Part shown: positions 1 through 7,848 of the stretch, one piece after another
Numbering within the stretch: the stretch's first letter is position 1
Layout: every line of letters begins with the position of its first letter
The notes under the pieces: generated by a model
Seen by the model: the letters and a program-made list of their open reading frames with translations, nothing else
What the model was told of the DNA's origin: nothing
Database searches by the model: none
Position numbers and translations under genes: made by a program
DNA from: Nocardioides sp. LHD-245
Lineage (GTDB): Bacteria > Actinomycetota > Actinomycetes > Propionibacteriales > Nocardioidaceae
Assembly: GCF_030929495.1 (NCBI RefSeq)
Contig: NZ_JAVFWN010000024.1
Span: 1 to 64,000 of the forward strand
Reading direction: 5' to 3'
Length of the DNA: 64,000 nt

Positions 1-129
1 CCCCACGGGGCCCACTACCTGGTCGACCCGACCGGCACGAGACGCATCACCGCCGCGAGCGGTGACGAGACGCCCACGCACGTCGACATCATGGTCACCA
101 ACTTCGTCCTCGACCACGCCGCCGCCTGA
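1..129 (+). CDS. C-terminal fragment of an unidentified protein
   Basis: The first reading frame is open from the window edge to a TGA at 127-129 and gives 42 residues, ending in a short helix-like alanine tail. The start lies outside the window. The piece (LVDPTGTRRITAAS and then HVDIMVTNFVLDHA) is too short to place in a family. High third-position GC and the clean stop before the next gene make it likely to be a real gene end. Confidence 0.5.
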   Translation, partial: PHGAHYLVDPTGTRRITAASGDETPTHVDIMVTNFVLDHAAA

Positions 130-194
130 TCAGCACCGCACCTAGCGTCAACGAGTTCTTGACGCCGAGGGCGACGTCAAGGCATCGTTGACGC

Positions 195-443
195 ATGCCC
201 GAGAAGCCCGTCTCCCCCATCCCGGCCTCGGCCCTCGCCCTGGTGGTGATCGGCATCGGCCTCACCATGACCGGCAGGTCCCTCGACGGGTTCGTACGCG
301 GACTGTGCCAGGGGGCCGGTATGGCCGTGATCCTGGTGGGCGTCGCAGTGCTGTCCGCCCACGTCCGGGGTCGGCGCGATCGCCGCGGCGAGAGTGGGGG
401 CGACGCCGGCATGTGGCTGCCGAGCCGGGACGACGACCAGTGA
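195..443 (+). CDS. small two-helix membrane protein
   Basis: This 82-residue protein has two hydrophobic stretches, about residues 11-25 (ASALALVVIGIGL) and 40-56 (GAGMAVILVGVAVL). A basic loop (VRGRRDRRGE) and an acidic C-terminus follow, so it is probably an inner-membrane hairpin. It ends in a GTGA overlap with the next gene (GTG at 440, TGA at 441-443), so the two are translationally coupled and probably work together. I do not recognise a family and cannot assign a function. Confidence 0.6.
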   Translation: MPEKPVSPIPASALALVVIGIGLTMTGRSLDGFVRGLCQGAGMAVILVGVAVLSAHVRGRRDRRGESGGDAGMWLPSRDDDQ

Positions 444-970
444 GCGAGCTGGCCGACACGATCGGGCGCGCGATCCTGGCGGGCGGCGACGCCGGCGACC
501 CGCTCGCCCTCGTCCGTCGTACGGCGGATGCGGACGCGGTGACCGGCGAGCTCCTCCAGCAGGCGGTGCACGCCGCCCGCGCCGGCGGGCACAGCTGGTC
601 GGCGATCGGCGGCGTCCTGGGCCTGACCCGCCAGGCCGCGCAGCAGCGCTTCGGGCGCGAGTCGGCCACCGGTGATCCCGACGGACCCGACGGACCCGAG
701 GAGCGCTGGCTCGGCCCGGTGACCGCCTTCGACGAGATGCAGGAGCTCGAGCTCGCCGGTCGACTCGGCTGGCACACCATCGGCGCGGGCCTGCTGCGCC
801 ATCGGATGGTCCGCACCGCCACCCGGTGGGAGCACAAGCGGGTCGTGTGGACCGGTGGCCTGAGCCGGTACGAGCGGGCCGGCTGGCAGGTCGGCTGCCG
901 GGCCTTCCCGTGGGTCTACCTCGTCCGCGACACCGGCGAGCCCGCACCTTCAGCCTCACCCGCTCGGTGA
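440..970 (+). CDS. helix-turn-helix-containing protein, coupled to a membrane protein
   Basis: A GTG start at 440 inside the stop of the preceding gene gives 176 residues. An N-terminal helical part (VSELADTIGRAI) leads to a segment at about residues 55-72, SWSAIGGVLGLTRQAAQQRF. This has the spacing of a helix-turn-helix as found in small actinobacterial DNA-binding proteins. The C-terminal half is rich in Trp, Arg and Tyr and resembles no domain I know. An open frame extends upstream to 188 but runs antiparallel to good evidence (the coupled start), so I reject the longer version. A role as a regulator paired with the membrane protein is inference. Confidence 0.65.
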   Translation: MSELADTIGRAILAGGDAGDPLALVRRTADADAVTGELLQQAVHAARAGGHSWSAIGGVLGLTRQAAQQRFGRESATGDPDGPDGPEERWLGPVTAFDEMQELELAGRLGWHTIGAGLLRHRMVRTATRWEHKRVVWTGGLSRYERAGWQVGCRAFPWVYLVRDTGEPAPSASPAR

Positions 971-1101
971 CGGTGAACCTCTTCGAAGGGTCTCCGACAA
1001 CCTTTCGCGCACCCAGCCCGTCCTGCCTCGTGGAGCCGAGCCGACGGTCGGGGGCAGCACCTACCCCGGCGCGTTCGACGGCTCGATGGCCGAGCTGGGG
1101 C

Positions 1102-2373
1102 TCAGGCCCTGAGCTCGCCGACGTCCTCCTGGTCGCCCTGGAAGTAGCTGTCGAGCAACCATTGCGCCCGCCGGGCGCCCCAGCGCGCCAGCCGGTCGCG
1201 GCCGCCGGGGAGGTGCTTGAGGACGCGGTAGCGCAGCGTGTTGAGGCCGACCAGGTAGCCGTGCGCCCACGGCGGGCGCATCGGCAGCCCGAACTCGCGC
1301 ATGCTCTCGGGGCCGAGGAAGACGGTCAGCATCGAGAGCAGGCGCTCGCGCTCGTAGCGCGCCCGCAACGGCTGCAGCGCCGACGGCCACCCCGGGTAGC
1401 GTCGCAGCGCCTGGGCATCGACCACGGCCCGGGCGAGCTGCGGCCCGGCCTCGGTGATCGGCCCCTGGGCGAGGAGCACGTGGTAGTCGATGCGATGCCG
1501 CTCCCACTCGTCGTCGACGAGGAACTCGGGAGCCACCCCCATCAGCCACCCGACGTACTTCCACAGGTGCATCAGCGCCTGTGACTCGGACCGTGAGACA
1601 GGGACGCCGAGGGCGCGTGAGCCGATGATGAGGACGCCGTCGAAGAGGCCCAGGGTCGAGGCCTGGTCGGCCTGGTTGATCGGCAGGCCCCAGGCCGGGG
1701 TGTCCCAGGTGTCCTCGAAGGAGTGGTTGACCAGAGCGTGCATGAGCCGCACGTGGACGGTCAGCCGCCAACCCTCGCCCGGTGCCCTCCCGTCGCGCGG
1801 CGGGAGCAGGGAGAGCGGGTCGGTGAGGCTGGCGCCCCACTTCTGGGTCTCGGCGAGGCGGCGCAGGGTCTGGCTCCCCGTGAGACCGCCGGTCGCGACG
1901 AGCAGGTCGGTGGGACCGCCGAAGCGGTACCCGCCGACGAGGGACAGCTGGAGCAGCACGTCCTGCGCGTTCTGCCCGAGGCGCCGGAAGACCCGGGCCC
2001 CCTCCTCGACGAGGTCGCGGTCGAGCCAGGCCGGGTCGGTCTCGAGTTCTTCGAGGAAGGCACGCAACGCCGGCGGGGCGTCCGGTACGGCGGCGAGCCC
2101 GCCTTCGAGCGCCCGGCGGAACTGGTCCATCCGCACCCGCTCCGGGGTGTCCCCTCGCAACCGGATCGCGTCCGCGAGGCGTGCGCCGAGCTCGTCGCGC
2201 TCGAACATGGCGCGGCCGATCCGGTCCAGCAGCGCCTCGTCGACGCCGCGGACGCGCCCGGCCAGCTTGAGCGGGCGGCCGAGGCGGCGGTTGCGCTCGC
2301 CACCGGCGCGGAACCGGGTCGGATAGGGACGCTCGCGGGACTCGCCGGCGACGGGGGCCGTGTCGGTGCTCAT
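1102..2373 (-). CDS. DUF2236 oxygenase (MpaB / latex-clearing protein family)
   Basis: This 423-residue protein has the DUF2236 (ER-bound oxygenase MpaB / rubber oxygenase) domain over most of its length. The family includes haem-dependent oxygenases that cleave polyisoprene, but most members have no known substrate. Visible family features are the segment HVRLMHALVNHSF, whose histidine lies where rubber oxygenases place a haem ligand (inference), and WGLPINQADQA a little further on. No signal peptide is seen. I chose ATG at 2373 (MSTDTAP) over a TTG 36 bases upstream because a GGAG lies just before it and because the palindrome at 2388-2403 would otherwise fall inside the gene. That palindrome matches one before the TetR gene at 3664, which suggests direct repression. 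Confidence 0.85.
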   Translation of the reverse strand: MSTDTAPVAGESRERPYPTRFRAGGERNRRLGRPLKLAGRVRGVDEALLDRIGRAMFERDELGARLADAIRLRGDTPERVRMDQFRRALEGGLAAVPDAPPALRAFLEELETDPAWLDRDLVEEGARVFRRLGQNAQDVLLQLSLVGGYRFGGPTDLLVATGGLTGSQTLRRLAETQKWGASLTDPLSLLPPRDGRAPGEGWRLTVHVRLMHALVNHSFEDTWDTPAWGLPINQADQASTLGLFDGVLIIGSRALGVPVSRSESQALMHLWKYVGWLMGVAPEFLVDDEWERHRIDYHVLLAQGPITEAGPQLARAVVDAQALRRYPGWPSALQPLRARYERERLLSMLTVFLGPESMREFGLPMRPPWAHGYLVGLNTLRYRVLKHLPGGRDRLARWGARRAQWLLDSYFQGDQEDVGELRA

Positions 2374-2387
2374 GCCTCCATCTTGAC

Positions 2388-2403
2388 GCGAGCAATCACT
2401 CGC
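2388..2403. promoter_or_regulatory. TetR-type operator before the DUF2236 gene
   Basis: The 16-mer GCGAGCAATCACTCGC has arms GCGAG / CTCGC and ends 15 bases before the ATG of the DUF2236 gene. Read on the other strand it differs by one base from the 16-mer at 3617-3632 before the TetR gene. Both sites are followed on the + strand by the same TTCAAC one base after the palindrome. The repeated match is seen directly; binding by the neighbouring TetR protein is inference. Confidence 0.65.
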
Positions 2404-2459
2404 ATTCAACTCGCTTCTCGCGCGGAGACCTGGTGCGCCAAGCGCCGCCGGTTGCGCGG

Positions 2460-3449
2460 CTACCGGCGGACGGTGACCTTGACCGCCTTGGCCTTGGACG
2501 CGATGAAGTAGGTCGAGCCGAGGTACGTGACCTTCACCTTGTAGGTGCCGGAACCCAGCCGAGGCAGCGTGAGGAGAACGGCACCCGCGCGCAGCGCCTT
2601 CTCCACCTTCAACTTGCCGATCTTGAGTTTGACGAAGCCGTCCGGGACACCCCCCGGAGACTTCACGTTCACCTTGACACTGACGCGATCACGAGCGGAG
2701 AAGCGCTTCGGGACCTTCACCTTCGTGGTGGTGCTCGCCGGCACGACCTTCTGCACCGCGATCGCGTTGGTCACCAGCGGTGGCGCCTGAGCTCCCGCGT
2801 TGAGCAGCATCCCCTGCTGACCCAGCGATGGCATCATCCGCAGGCTCAACGACGCACCTCCGTCCGCCGGACCGGTGGTGTACGACGCCGCGGTCGCCCC
2901 CGGTATGGCGACACCGTCACGCTGCCACTGGTAGGCGGGAACGCCGGTGAAGGGCTGGGTCGCGAACATCGCCATCAGCGCCGCGTAACCCGGTGAGGGA
3001 TGCATGGACAGGGTCGATCCATTGGACGTCCCGCCGACGATCGCGGGCACTTCGACGTGCAGGGTGTAGGTCGTGGTCACTCCCGTCTCGATCTCGACGA
3101 CCGGATCGTAGGTGCGCTCCGACGGCTGCAGTGTGCACGGAAGCACCCCCCGACAATCCAGGCCGCTCCACGGGGCGATGCTCCGGAAGGCATAGCCGCC
3201 CGTGGGGAGTGAGTAACTGTGGGTGGCTGTCGCCGCGTGCTGCTCGTCGGGCCCGTCGAAGAACTCCACACCGTTGGCGTCATGAGTCTCCAGGATGCCG
3301 ATCACGGGTCGTCCGTACTGGTCGACGACGTTCACGTCGAGATAGCCGTATGCCGGATCGGCGTGCGCTGGTGACATCCCGACGAGGGGACCGACAAGAA
3401 GTGCAGCGGACGCGAGCGCACCGGCTGCCGTGAGCGTGCGAAGGTTCAT
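2460..3449 (-). CDS. secreted Ig-like domain protein
   Basis: The 329-residue product starts with a clear Sec signal peptide (MNLRTLTAAGALASAALLVG, with cleavage likely after SPAHA near residue 30). The middle part contains an Ig-like PKD/Big-type stretch with the motif YQWQRDGVAIPGATAASYTT around residues 170-190. This is the usual form of the bacterial Ig-like repeat found in secreted actinobacterial proteins. The C-terminal 100 residues are lysine- and valine-rich beta strands (KVKVPKRFSARDRVSVKV) ending in KVTVRR, like the Big_3 family. It probably binds or decorates the cell surface; no enzyme motif or LPXTG anchor is visible. It reads away from the TetR gene at 3664. Confidence 0.75.
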   Translation of the reverse strand: MNLRTLTAAGALASAALLVGPLVGMSPAHADPAYGYLDVNVVDQYGRPVIGILETHDANGVEFFDGPDEQHAATATHSYSLPTGGYAFRSIAPWSGLDCRGVLPCTLQPSERTYDPVVEIETGVTTTYTLHVEVPAIVGGTSNGSTLSMHPSPGYAALMAMFATQPFTGVPAYQWQRDGVAIPGATAASYTTGPADGGASLSLRMMPSLGQQGMLLNAGAQAPPLVTNAIAVQKVVPASTTTKVKVPKRFSARDRVSVKVNVKSPGGVPDGFVKLKIGKLKVEKALRAGAVLLTLPRLGSGTYKVKVTYLGSTYFIASKAKAVKVTVRR

Positions 3450-3519
3450 CGTTGACCATCCTGGGGAGCACAGACTGGCGCGGGAGCGAACGAGGCCGAG
3501 CCGGAGTGCGGCGAGACCT

Positions 3520-3531
3520 TGGCAATTGCCA
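3520..3531. promoter_or_regulatory. perfect 12-bp palindrome before the secreted Ig-like gene
   Basis: TGGCAATTGCCA is a perfect inverted repeat about 70 bases before the start of the gene at 3449. It lies in the 214-base space between that gene and the TetR gene. It differs from the GCGAGC palindrome of the TetR and oxygenase genes, so it would be bound by another protein. Function is inferred only from its symmetry and place. Confidence 0.35.
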
Positions 3532-3616
3532 GTGGCTCACCGTACTCCTCGCCGGCACTCGGCGTGGCGGACGTGCCGGCATGGCGCCGGCTCGGTGGTC
3601 GTGCCATCATCACGCC

Positions 3617-3632
3617 GCGAGCGATTGCTCGC
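3617..3632. promoter_or_regulatory. TetR-type operator before the TetR gene (autoregulation)
   Basis: GCGAGCGATTGCTCGC has perfect 6-base arms (GCGAGC / GCTCGC) and ends 31 bases before the ATG of the TetR gene. It matches the site at 2388-2403 at 15 of 16 positions when one is read on the opposite strand. TetR repressors commonly bind their own promoter. Confidence 0.65.
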
Positions 3633-3663
3633 TTTCAACACGTCGACACGGCAGGACCCTTCG

Positions 3664-4257
3664 ATGCGCAAGACCCCCCGACAGGCCCGCTCCCGCGAGA
3701 TGGTCGAACGCATCGTCACCGCGGGCCGCGCCGTCCTGATCGCCGACGGCTACGACGCCTTCAGCACCAACCGGGTCGCGACCGTCGCGGGCGTCAGCCC
3801 CGGGTCCCTCTACCAGTACTTCCCCGACAAGGCCGCGATCCTCGACGTCGTCATCGACAGGTACTGGGAAGAGGTCGCGGAGCGGGTCGCCGCCTCCCTC
3901 GCCGACCGGATCGGCGAGTTCGGGCCCGCCATGGTCCGCGACACCGCCGACGCGCTGCTCACCGCGCTGGAGGCCGATCGCGAGCTGCTCCGGGTCGTCG
4001 CGGAGGAGCTGCCCGTCCAGCGCAGCCGGGAGCGCCGGGCGGCCCTCGAGCGACGGGTCCGCGAGCTGGTCGCGACCTATCTCGCCGCCCGGCCCGCCAC
4101 CAGCCATCGGCCCCAGGCCGGGGTCGCGGCCTGGGTCGTGGTCCTCGCGGTCGAGGGCCTCGCCATGCGGTGGGTGCTCGACCAGCCCGCCTTCGTCAGC
4201 CGCGAGGAGCTGCTCGACGAGATGCTCGCGCTGGTCGGCGGCTACCTGCTGGCGTGA
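3664..4257 (+). CDS. TetR/AcrR family transcriptional regulator
   Basis: The 197-residue protein has the N-terminal TetR helix-turn-helix at about residues 10-55: STNRVATVAGVSPGSLYQYF followed by PDKAAILD, which is the classic recognition helix and YxYFxxK pattern. The rest is the helical ligand-binding domain. ATG at 3664 is preceded by AGGA at suitable distance. The promoter holds a palindrome that recurs before the DUF2236 oxygenase gene 1.2 kb away, so I infer that it represses both itself and that gene. Its last 16 bases overlap the end of the convergent small membrane protein gene. The ligand is unknown. Confidence 0.9.
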   Translation: MRKTPRQARSREMVERIVTAGRAVLIADGYDAFSTNRVATVAGVSPGSLYQYFPDKAAILDVVIDRYWEEVAERVAASLADRIGEFGPAMVRDTADALLTALEADRELLRVVAEELPVQRSRERRAALERRVRELVATYLAARPATSHRPQAGVAAWVVVLAVEGLAMRWVLDQPAFVSREELLDEMLALVGGYLLA

Positions 4258-4544
4258 CCTTCCGGGCCTTCCGGTCCGTCCTGGCCTTCCGGGCCGTCCT
4301 GGCCGGCGTCGTCGTGGGTGACCGGCTCGTCGCCGTACACGCCGGCGGCCTTGGCCCGCTCCGCGGTGCGCAGGCTCCGGGTCAGCGCCCAGCCGATCAG
4401 ACCGACCGCCACGATCAGCGCGACGAAGATCCACAGCGCCGTCCAGCCGGCCACGATGTTCGTGTCCTGGTCGACCGGCTCGTCCTTCGCGAACACCAGC
4501 CCCTGGGAGGCGGCGTGGACGGCGGTGGCGACGACGGCGTGCAT
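4242..4544 (-). CDS. small membrane protein next to mca
   Basis: This 100-residue protein has one membrane segment at about residues 33-54 (WTALWIFVALIVAVGLIGW) and an acidic, proline- and glycine-rich tail with the repeated unit GQDGPEG. It lies directly after mca on the same strand (28 bases). A small membrane protein holds the same position in M. tuberculosis (Rv1083 beside mca, Rv1082), which supports it as a real conserved gene. Function is unknown. Its 3' end overlaps the end of the TetR gene by 16 bases. Confidence 0.7.
   Translation of the reverse strand: MHAVVATAVHAASQGLVFAKDEPVDQDTNIVAGWTALWIFVALIVAVGLIGWALTRSLRTAERAKAAGVYGDEPVTHDDAGQDGPEGQDGPEGPEGHASR
4265..4300. repeat. two tandem 18-bp units encoding GQDGPEG repeats
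   Basis: GGCCTTCCGGTCCGTCCT is followed at once by the same 18 bases with one change (T to G at position 11). Read on the minus strand they encode the repeated tail of the small membrane protein, so repeat number could vary by slippage without a frameshift. Confidence 0.6.
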
Positions 4545-4572
4545 GTCCTCAGTGTGTCAGGCGGCGCGCCGC

Positions 4573-5472
4573 TCAGGCACCCGGGGTGATGCCGGCGAAG
4601 AGGTCGTCCTCCGGGGTCGGCGCGGTGACGTGGCTCGCCACCAGCTCGTAGTCCTCGGTCGGCCACACGTCCTGCTGGATCTCCCGCGGGATGGCGAACC
4701 AGTGACCGTCCGGGTCGATCTGGGTGGCGTGCGCCAGCAGCGCCTGGTCCCGGACGCCGAAGTAGTCGGCGCACGGCACCCGGGTGGTGATCCGGGCGTC
4801 CCACTCCGGCTCCGCCTTCCACTCCTGGAGCCGCTCGGCCCACGGCGAGTCCAGGCCGTGCTCGAGCATCGCGTCGTGCAGCGCCTGCATCCGCGGCCGG
4901 TTGAAGGAGTGGTGGTAGTAGAGCTTCAGCGGCTGCCAGGGCGCGCCCGCCTCGGGGAAGCGGTCCGGGTCGCCGGCCGCGTCGAAGGCGGCCACGCTCA
5001 CCTCGTGGCAGCGGATGTGGTCGGGGTGCGGGTAGCCCCCGCGCTCGTCGTACGTCGTGACGACGTGCGGCCGGAACTCGCGGATCTGCCGCACCAGCCG
5101 CTCGGTCGCCTCCGCCAACGGCACCAGCCCGAAACAGCCCTCCGGCAGCGGCGGCTTCGGGTCGCCGTCGGGCCAGCCCGAGTCGACGAAGCCCAGCCAG
5201 GACTGGGAGATCCCGAGGATGTCGCGGGCCCGCTCCATCTCCTGGCGGCGCACCTCGGTGATGTTGTCGAGGATCTCGGGCCGGTCCATCTTCGGATTCA
5301 GGATCGAGCCGCGCTCGCCGCCGGTGCAGGTCACGACCCGCACCTCGGCGCCCTGCGCGGCGTACATCGCCGTCGACGCGGCGCCCTTGCTCGACTCGTC
5401 GTCGGGGTGGGCGTGGACATGCATCAACCGCAGCCCGGAGCGGTCGACGGCGGGCGCGTGCGTGGTGGGCAT
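4573..5472 (-). CDS. mca: mycothiol S-conjugate amidase Mca
   Basis: Mca is a zinc amidase of the cytoplasm that cleaves mycothiol conjugates of drugs and electrophiles into a mercapturic acid and glucosaminyl-inositol. The 299-residue product has the LmbE-like zinc motif HAHPDDE at about residues 20-26, the segment [12 protein letters not shown], and a second metal-ligand region with [11 protein letters not shown]. The sequence GGYPHPDH and the long C-terminal part favour Mca over the paralogue MshB at 45636. I chose ATG at 5472 (MPTTHAPAV), close to the length of the M. tuberculosis protein; in-frame ATGs at 5481 and 5499 remain possible because no strong ribosome site separates them. It is divergent from a DUF4307 gene, as in mycobacteria. 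Confidence 0.93.
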   Translation of the reverse strand: MPTTHAPAVDRSGLRLMHVHAHPDDESSKGAASTAMYAAQGAEVRVVTCTGGERGSILNPKMDRPEILDNITEVRRQEMERARDILGISQSWLGFVDSGWPDGDPKPPLPEGCFGLVPLAEATERLVRQIREFRPHVVTTYDERGGYPHPDHIRCHEVSVAAFDAAGDPDRFPEAGAPWQPLKLYYHHSFNRPRMQALHDAMLEHGLDSPWAERLQEWKAEPEWDARITTRVPCADYFGVRDQALLAHATQIDPDGHWFAIPREIQQDVWPTEDYELVASHVTAPTPEDDLFAGITPGA

Positions 5473-5513
5473 GCCCCCCATCGTAGGGAGAGGGCGCATG
5501 GGACCATGGATCG

Positions 5514-5936
5514 GTGAGCTCGCGCACCGGACCCGTGCCGCCGTCCCTGGCCCAGCGCTACGGCGCGCCCTCGCGCGCGCGGCGTACGGCCGTGATCGCC
5601 GGCGCCGGCGTGGTCGTGGTCGCCTTCCTCGGCTGGCTGCTGTGGGCGATGCTCTTCCACGCCAATCCGGCGGTCTCCTCGGAGGAGATCGGCTTCAAGA
5701 TCGTCGACGACCACACGGCGACGATCAAGGTGCGCGTGTCCTACGGCGACGGTCCGGTCGAGGCGACCTGCGTGGCCCGCGCGATCTCCCATGACAAGGC
5801 CGTGATGGGCCAGGTGAGCGTGACACCGAGCCGACAGGACGGCGCCGTGCAGGAGTTCACGGTGCGCACCGAGAGGCGCGCCACGACCGTCGAGTGGCTC
5901 GGCTGCAAGGCGGCCGGACAGCCGCGCTACCGGTAG
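5514..5936 (+). CDS. DUF4307 membrane-anchored protein
   Basis: The 140-residue protein starts with GTG at 5514, has one membrane helix at about residues 27-48 ([20 protein letters not shown]), and an extracytoplasmic beta-rich domain ([17 protein letters not shown], then [15 protein letters not shown]). This is the architecture of DUF4307, a family restricted to actinobacteria and found between mca and greA. M. tuberculosis Rv1081c is the counterpart. The conserved position suggests a link to envelope or thiol physiology, but no function is known. Confidence 0.85.
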   Translation: MSSRTGPVPPSLAQRYGAPSRARRTAVIAGAGVVVVAFLGWLLWAMLFHANPAVSSEEIGFKIVDDHTATIKVRVSYGDGPVEATCVARAISHDKAVMGQVSVTPSRQDGAVQEFTVRTERRATTVEWLGCKAAGQPRYR

Positions 5937-5950
5937 ACTCGATCGTTCAT

Positions 5951-5966
5951 GTACCCGCACGGGTAC
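5951..5966. promoter_or_regulatory. perfect inverted repeat in the greA leader
   Basis: GTACCCGCACGGGTAC has 7-base perfect arms and a 2-base centre, and lies 25 bases before the greA ATG. It could be an operator or a small hairpin in the greA leader. It also falls in a plausible in-frame N-terminal extension of greA that I reject. Confidence 0.35.
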
Positions 5967-5990
5967 GCGACGAGCGGTACAGGAGCACCC

Positions 5991-6497
5991 ATGACGCAGA
6001 CCGACCAGAGCGGTCAGAACATCATCTGGCTGACCCAGGACGCCTACGACAAGCTGCAGGCCGAGCTGGAGCATCTCCAGGGGCCTCGGCGCGCCGAGAT
6101 CGTGGCCGAGATCAGTGCCGCGCGCGACGAGGGTGACCTGAAGGAGAACGGCGGCTACCACGCCGCCCGCGAGGAGCAGGGCAAGAACGAGGCCCGCATC
6201 CTCCAGCTCAAGGACATGCTGCGCCGCGCCGAGGTCGGCGAGACGCCGCCCGACGACGGTGTCGTCGAGCCGGGCATGGTCGTGACCTACAAGTTCGAGG
6301 GAGATGACGACGACGAGGCGGAGTCCTTCCTCCTCGGCGCGCGCGAGATCGAGCCCGAGGGCCTGACCGTCTACTCGCCGCAGTCGCCGCTCGGCCAGGC
6401 CATCAACGGCCGGAGCAAGGGCGAGACCGTCTCCTACGAGGTCAACGGCAAGCAGCAGACCGTGGTGATCTTGGACGCCCGCCCCTTCACCGGCTGA
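5991..6497 (+). CDS. greA: transcription elongation factor GreA
   Basis: GreA inserts a coiled-coil into the secondary channel of RNA polymerase and stimulates cleavage of backtracked RNA. The 168-residue product has the N-terminal coiled coil with the acidic tip in ARDEGDLKENGGYHAARE (D49 and E52 correspond to the catalytic pair of the E. coli factor) and a C-terminal FKBP-like domain ending in SPLGQAINGRSKGETVSYE. ATG at 5991 follows AGGAG by five bases; an upstream in-frame ATG at 5949 lacks such a site. The neighbours mca, DUF4307 and metB match the mycobacterial order. Confidence 0.97.
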   Translation: MTQTDQSGQNIIWLTQDAYDKLQAELEHLQGPRRAEIVAEISAARDEGDLKENGGYHAAREEQGKNEARILQLKDMLRRAEVGETPPDDGVVEPGMVVTYKFEGDDDDEAESFLLGAREIEPEGLTVYSPQSPLGQAINGRSKGETVSYEVNGKQQTVVILDARPFTG

Positions 6498-6501
6498 GCG
6501 A

Positions 6502-7827
6502 CTACGTGGCCTGAGCCTCCGCGGCTTCCGGGCCGCCGGCCTCCTCCGGGGCCGGCGGCTCGGCCATTTCGGCCAGGTGCAGGACCACCGCGTTCGCAGC
6601 GGCCGCCAGCGGTACGGCGACCAGCGCGCCCGCGACCCCCGCGACGAGCACGCCGCAGGCGATCGCCAGGATCACGCCCAGCGGGTGCAGGGACACCCAG
6701 CGCCCGAGCAGGAACGGCTGCAGCACGTGGCCCTCGAGCTGCTGCACGCCGATCACGACGGCCAGCATCAGCAGCGCGGTGACCGGGCCCTGGTCGACGA
6801 GCGCGACCAGGATCGCCACGCTTCCTGCGATCGTCGCGCCGATCATCGGCACGAAGGCGCCGAGGAACACCAGCACGCCGATCGCGAGCACGAACGGGAC
6901 CTTCAAGATGGCGGCACCGAGCGCGATGCCGACCGCGTCGACGAGGGCGACCATCACGGTCGCCCGCACGAACTGCACCAGCGACAGCCAGGCCACCCGG
7001 CCGGAGCTGTCGACCCGCTCACGCGCGGCCCGCGGCGCCAGGCGGACGATCCAGGACCAGATCCGGTCGCCGTCGGCGAGGAAGAAGTAGGTCGCGAACA
7101 GGGCGATGAAGAAGCCGGCGACCACGTGACCGAGAGCCGCGCCGACCTCGGTGACCTGGCTGACCACCTCGCCGTCCTGCGAACGGTCCCGGATCATGTC
7201 CTGGGCGCTCTTGATCCAGTCGTTGATCTGCGAGTCGCTGGCGTTGAGCGGGCCGTCCTTGAGCCAGCCGCGGATCTCCTCGAGACCCTTGACCGTGGAG
7301 TCGGCCAGGTCCTGGGCCCCCGCCGCGACCTGCTGGCCGGCGAAGGTCAGCAGGGCGCCGACCACCGCGAAGCCGGTGATGACGACGAGCAGTGCCGACA
7401 GCCCGCGGGGGACGCCGATGCGGGTGACCACGTGCACGAACGGCGCCGCGAGGGCGCTGATGAGCAGGGCCACCGCGAGCGGCACGGTCACGACCGCGAA
7501 GTAGCCGACCAGCCACAGGAGCAGGTAGCCCGCGCCCGCGATGAGCAGCAGCCGCCAGGCCCAGCCCGCGGCCAGGTCGAGGCCGTAGGGCACCTCCGCC
7601 CGGCGCAGGTTGGACGGACCGGTCGCGAAGCCCGGCTGCTCGTGCCGCCGCTCCCCCCGCTCCTCGCGGGCCAGCGCCCACTGGTGGGCGAAGCGGCGGA
7701 ACAGCCGTTCCTCCCGCTCCCCCTCGTCGGGCCCCAGGGGTGGCTCGTCCTCCCGGGCCTCCTCGATCGCGTGGTCCTGCTCGGGCTCGGTCGACGAGTC
7801 GGGCTCGGTCGGGTCCTCGCTGGTCAC
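6502..7827 (-). CDS. AI-2E family (UPF0118) transporter
   Basis: This 441-residue inner-membrane protein has a charged N-terminal tail of about 85 residues. It is followed by the usual pattern of the family: paired helices (LLLIAGAGYLLLWLVGYFAV, then VPLAVALLISALAAPFV), a soluble middle part, and a final block with VFLGAFVPMIGATIAG and LGVILAIACGVLVAG. E. coli TqsA and PerM belong here, but substrates of most members, including this one, are unknown; some act as ion or proton antiporters. It converges on greA with a gap of four bases, so both genes probably share a termination region. Start is GTG at 7827. Confidence 0.88.
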   Translation of the reverse strand: MTSEDPTEPDSSTEPEQDHAIEEAREDEPPLGPDEGEREERLFRRFAHQWALAREERGERRHEQPGFATGPSNLRRAEVPYGLDLAAGWAWRLLLIAGAGYLLLWLVGYFAVVTVPLAVALLISALAAPFVHVVTRIGVPRGLSALLVVITGFAVVGALLTFAGQQVAAGAQDLADSTVKGLEEIRGWLKDGPLNASDSQINDWIKSAQDMIRDRSQDGEVVSQVTEVGAALGHVVAGFFIALFATYFFLADGDRIWSWIVRLAPRAARERVDSSGRVAWLSLVQFVRATVMVALVDAVGIALGAAILKVPFVLAIGVLVFLGAFVPMIGATIAGSVAILVALVDQGPVTALLMLAVVIGVQQLEGHVLQPFLLGRWVSLHPLGVILAIACGVLVAGVAGALVAVPLAAAANAVVLHLAEMAEPPAPEEAGGPEAAEAQAT

Positions 7828-7848
7828 CCCGTCAGGCTAGACCGTCAC

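Noticed and set aside
188-440. Longer version of the helix-turn-helix protein starting at 188
   Set aside because: The extra N-terminal part is Arg/Pro/Gly-rich out-of-frame translation of the small membrane protein; the coupled GTG at 440 is better.
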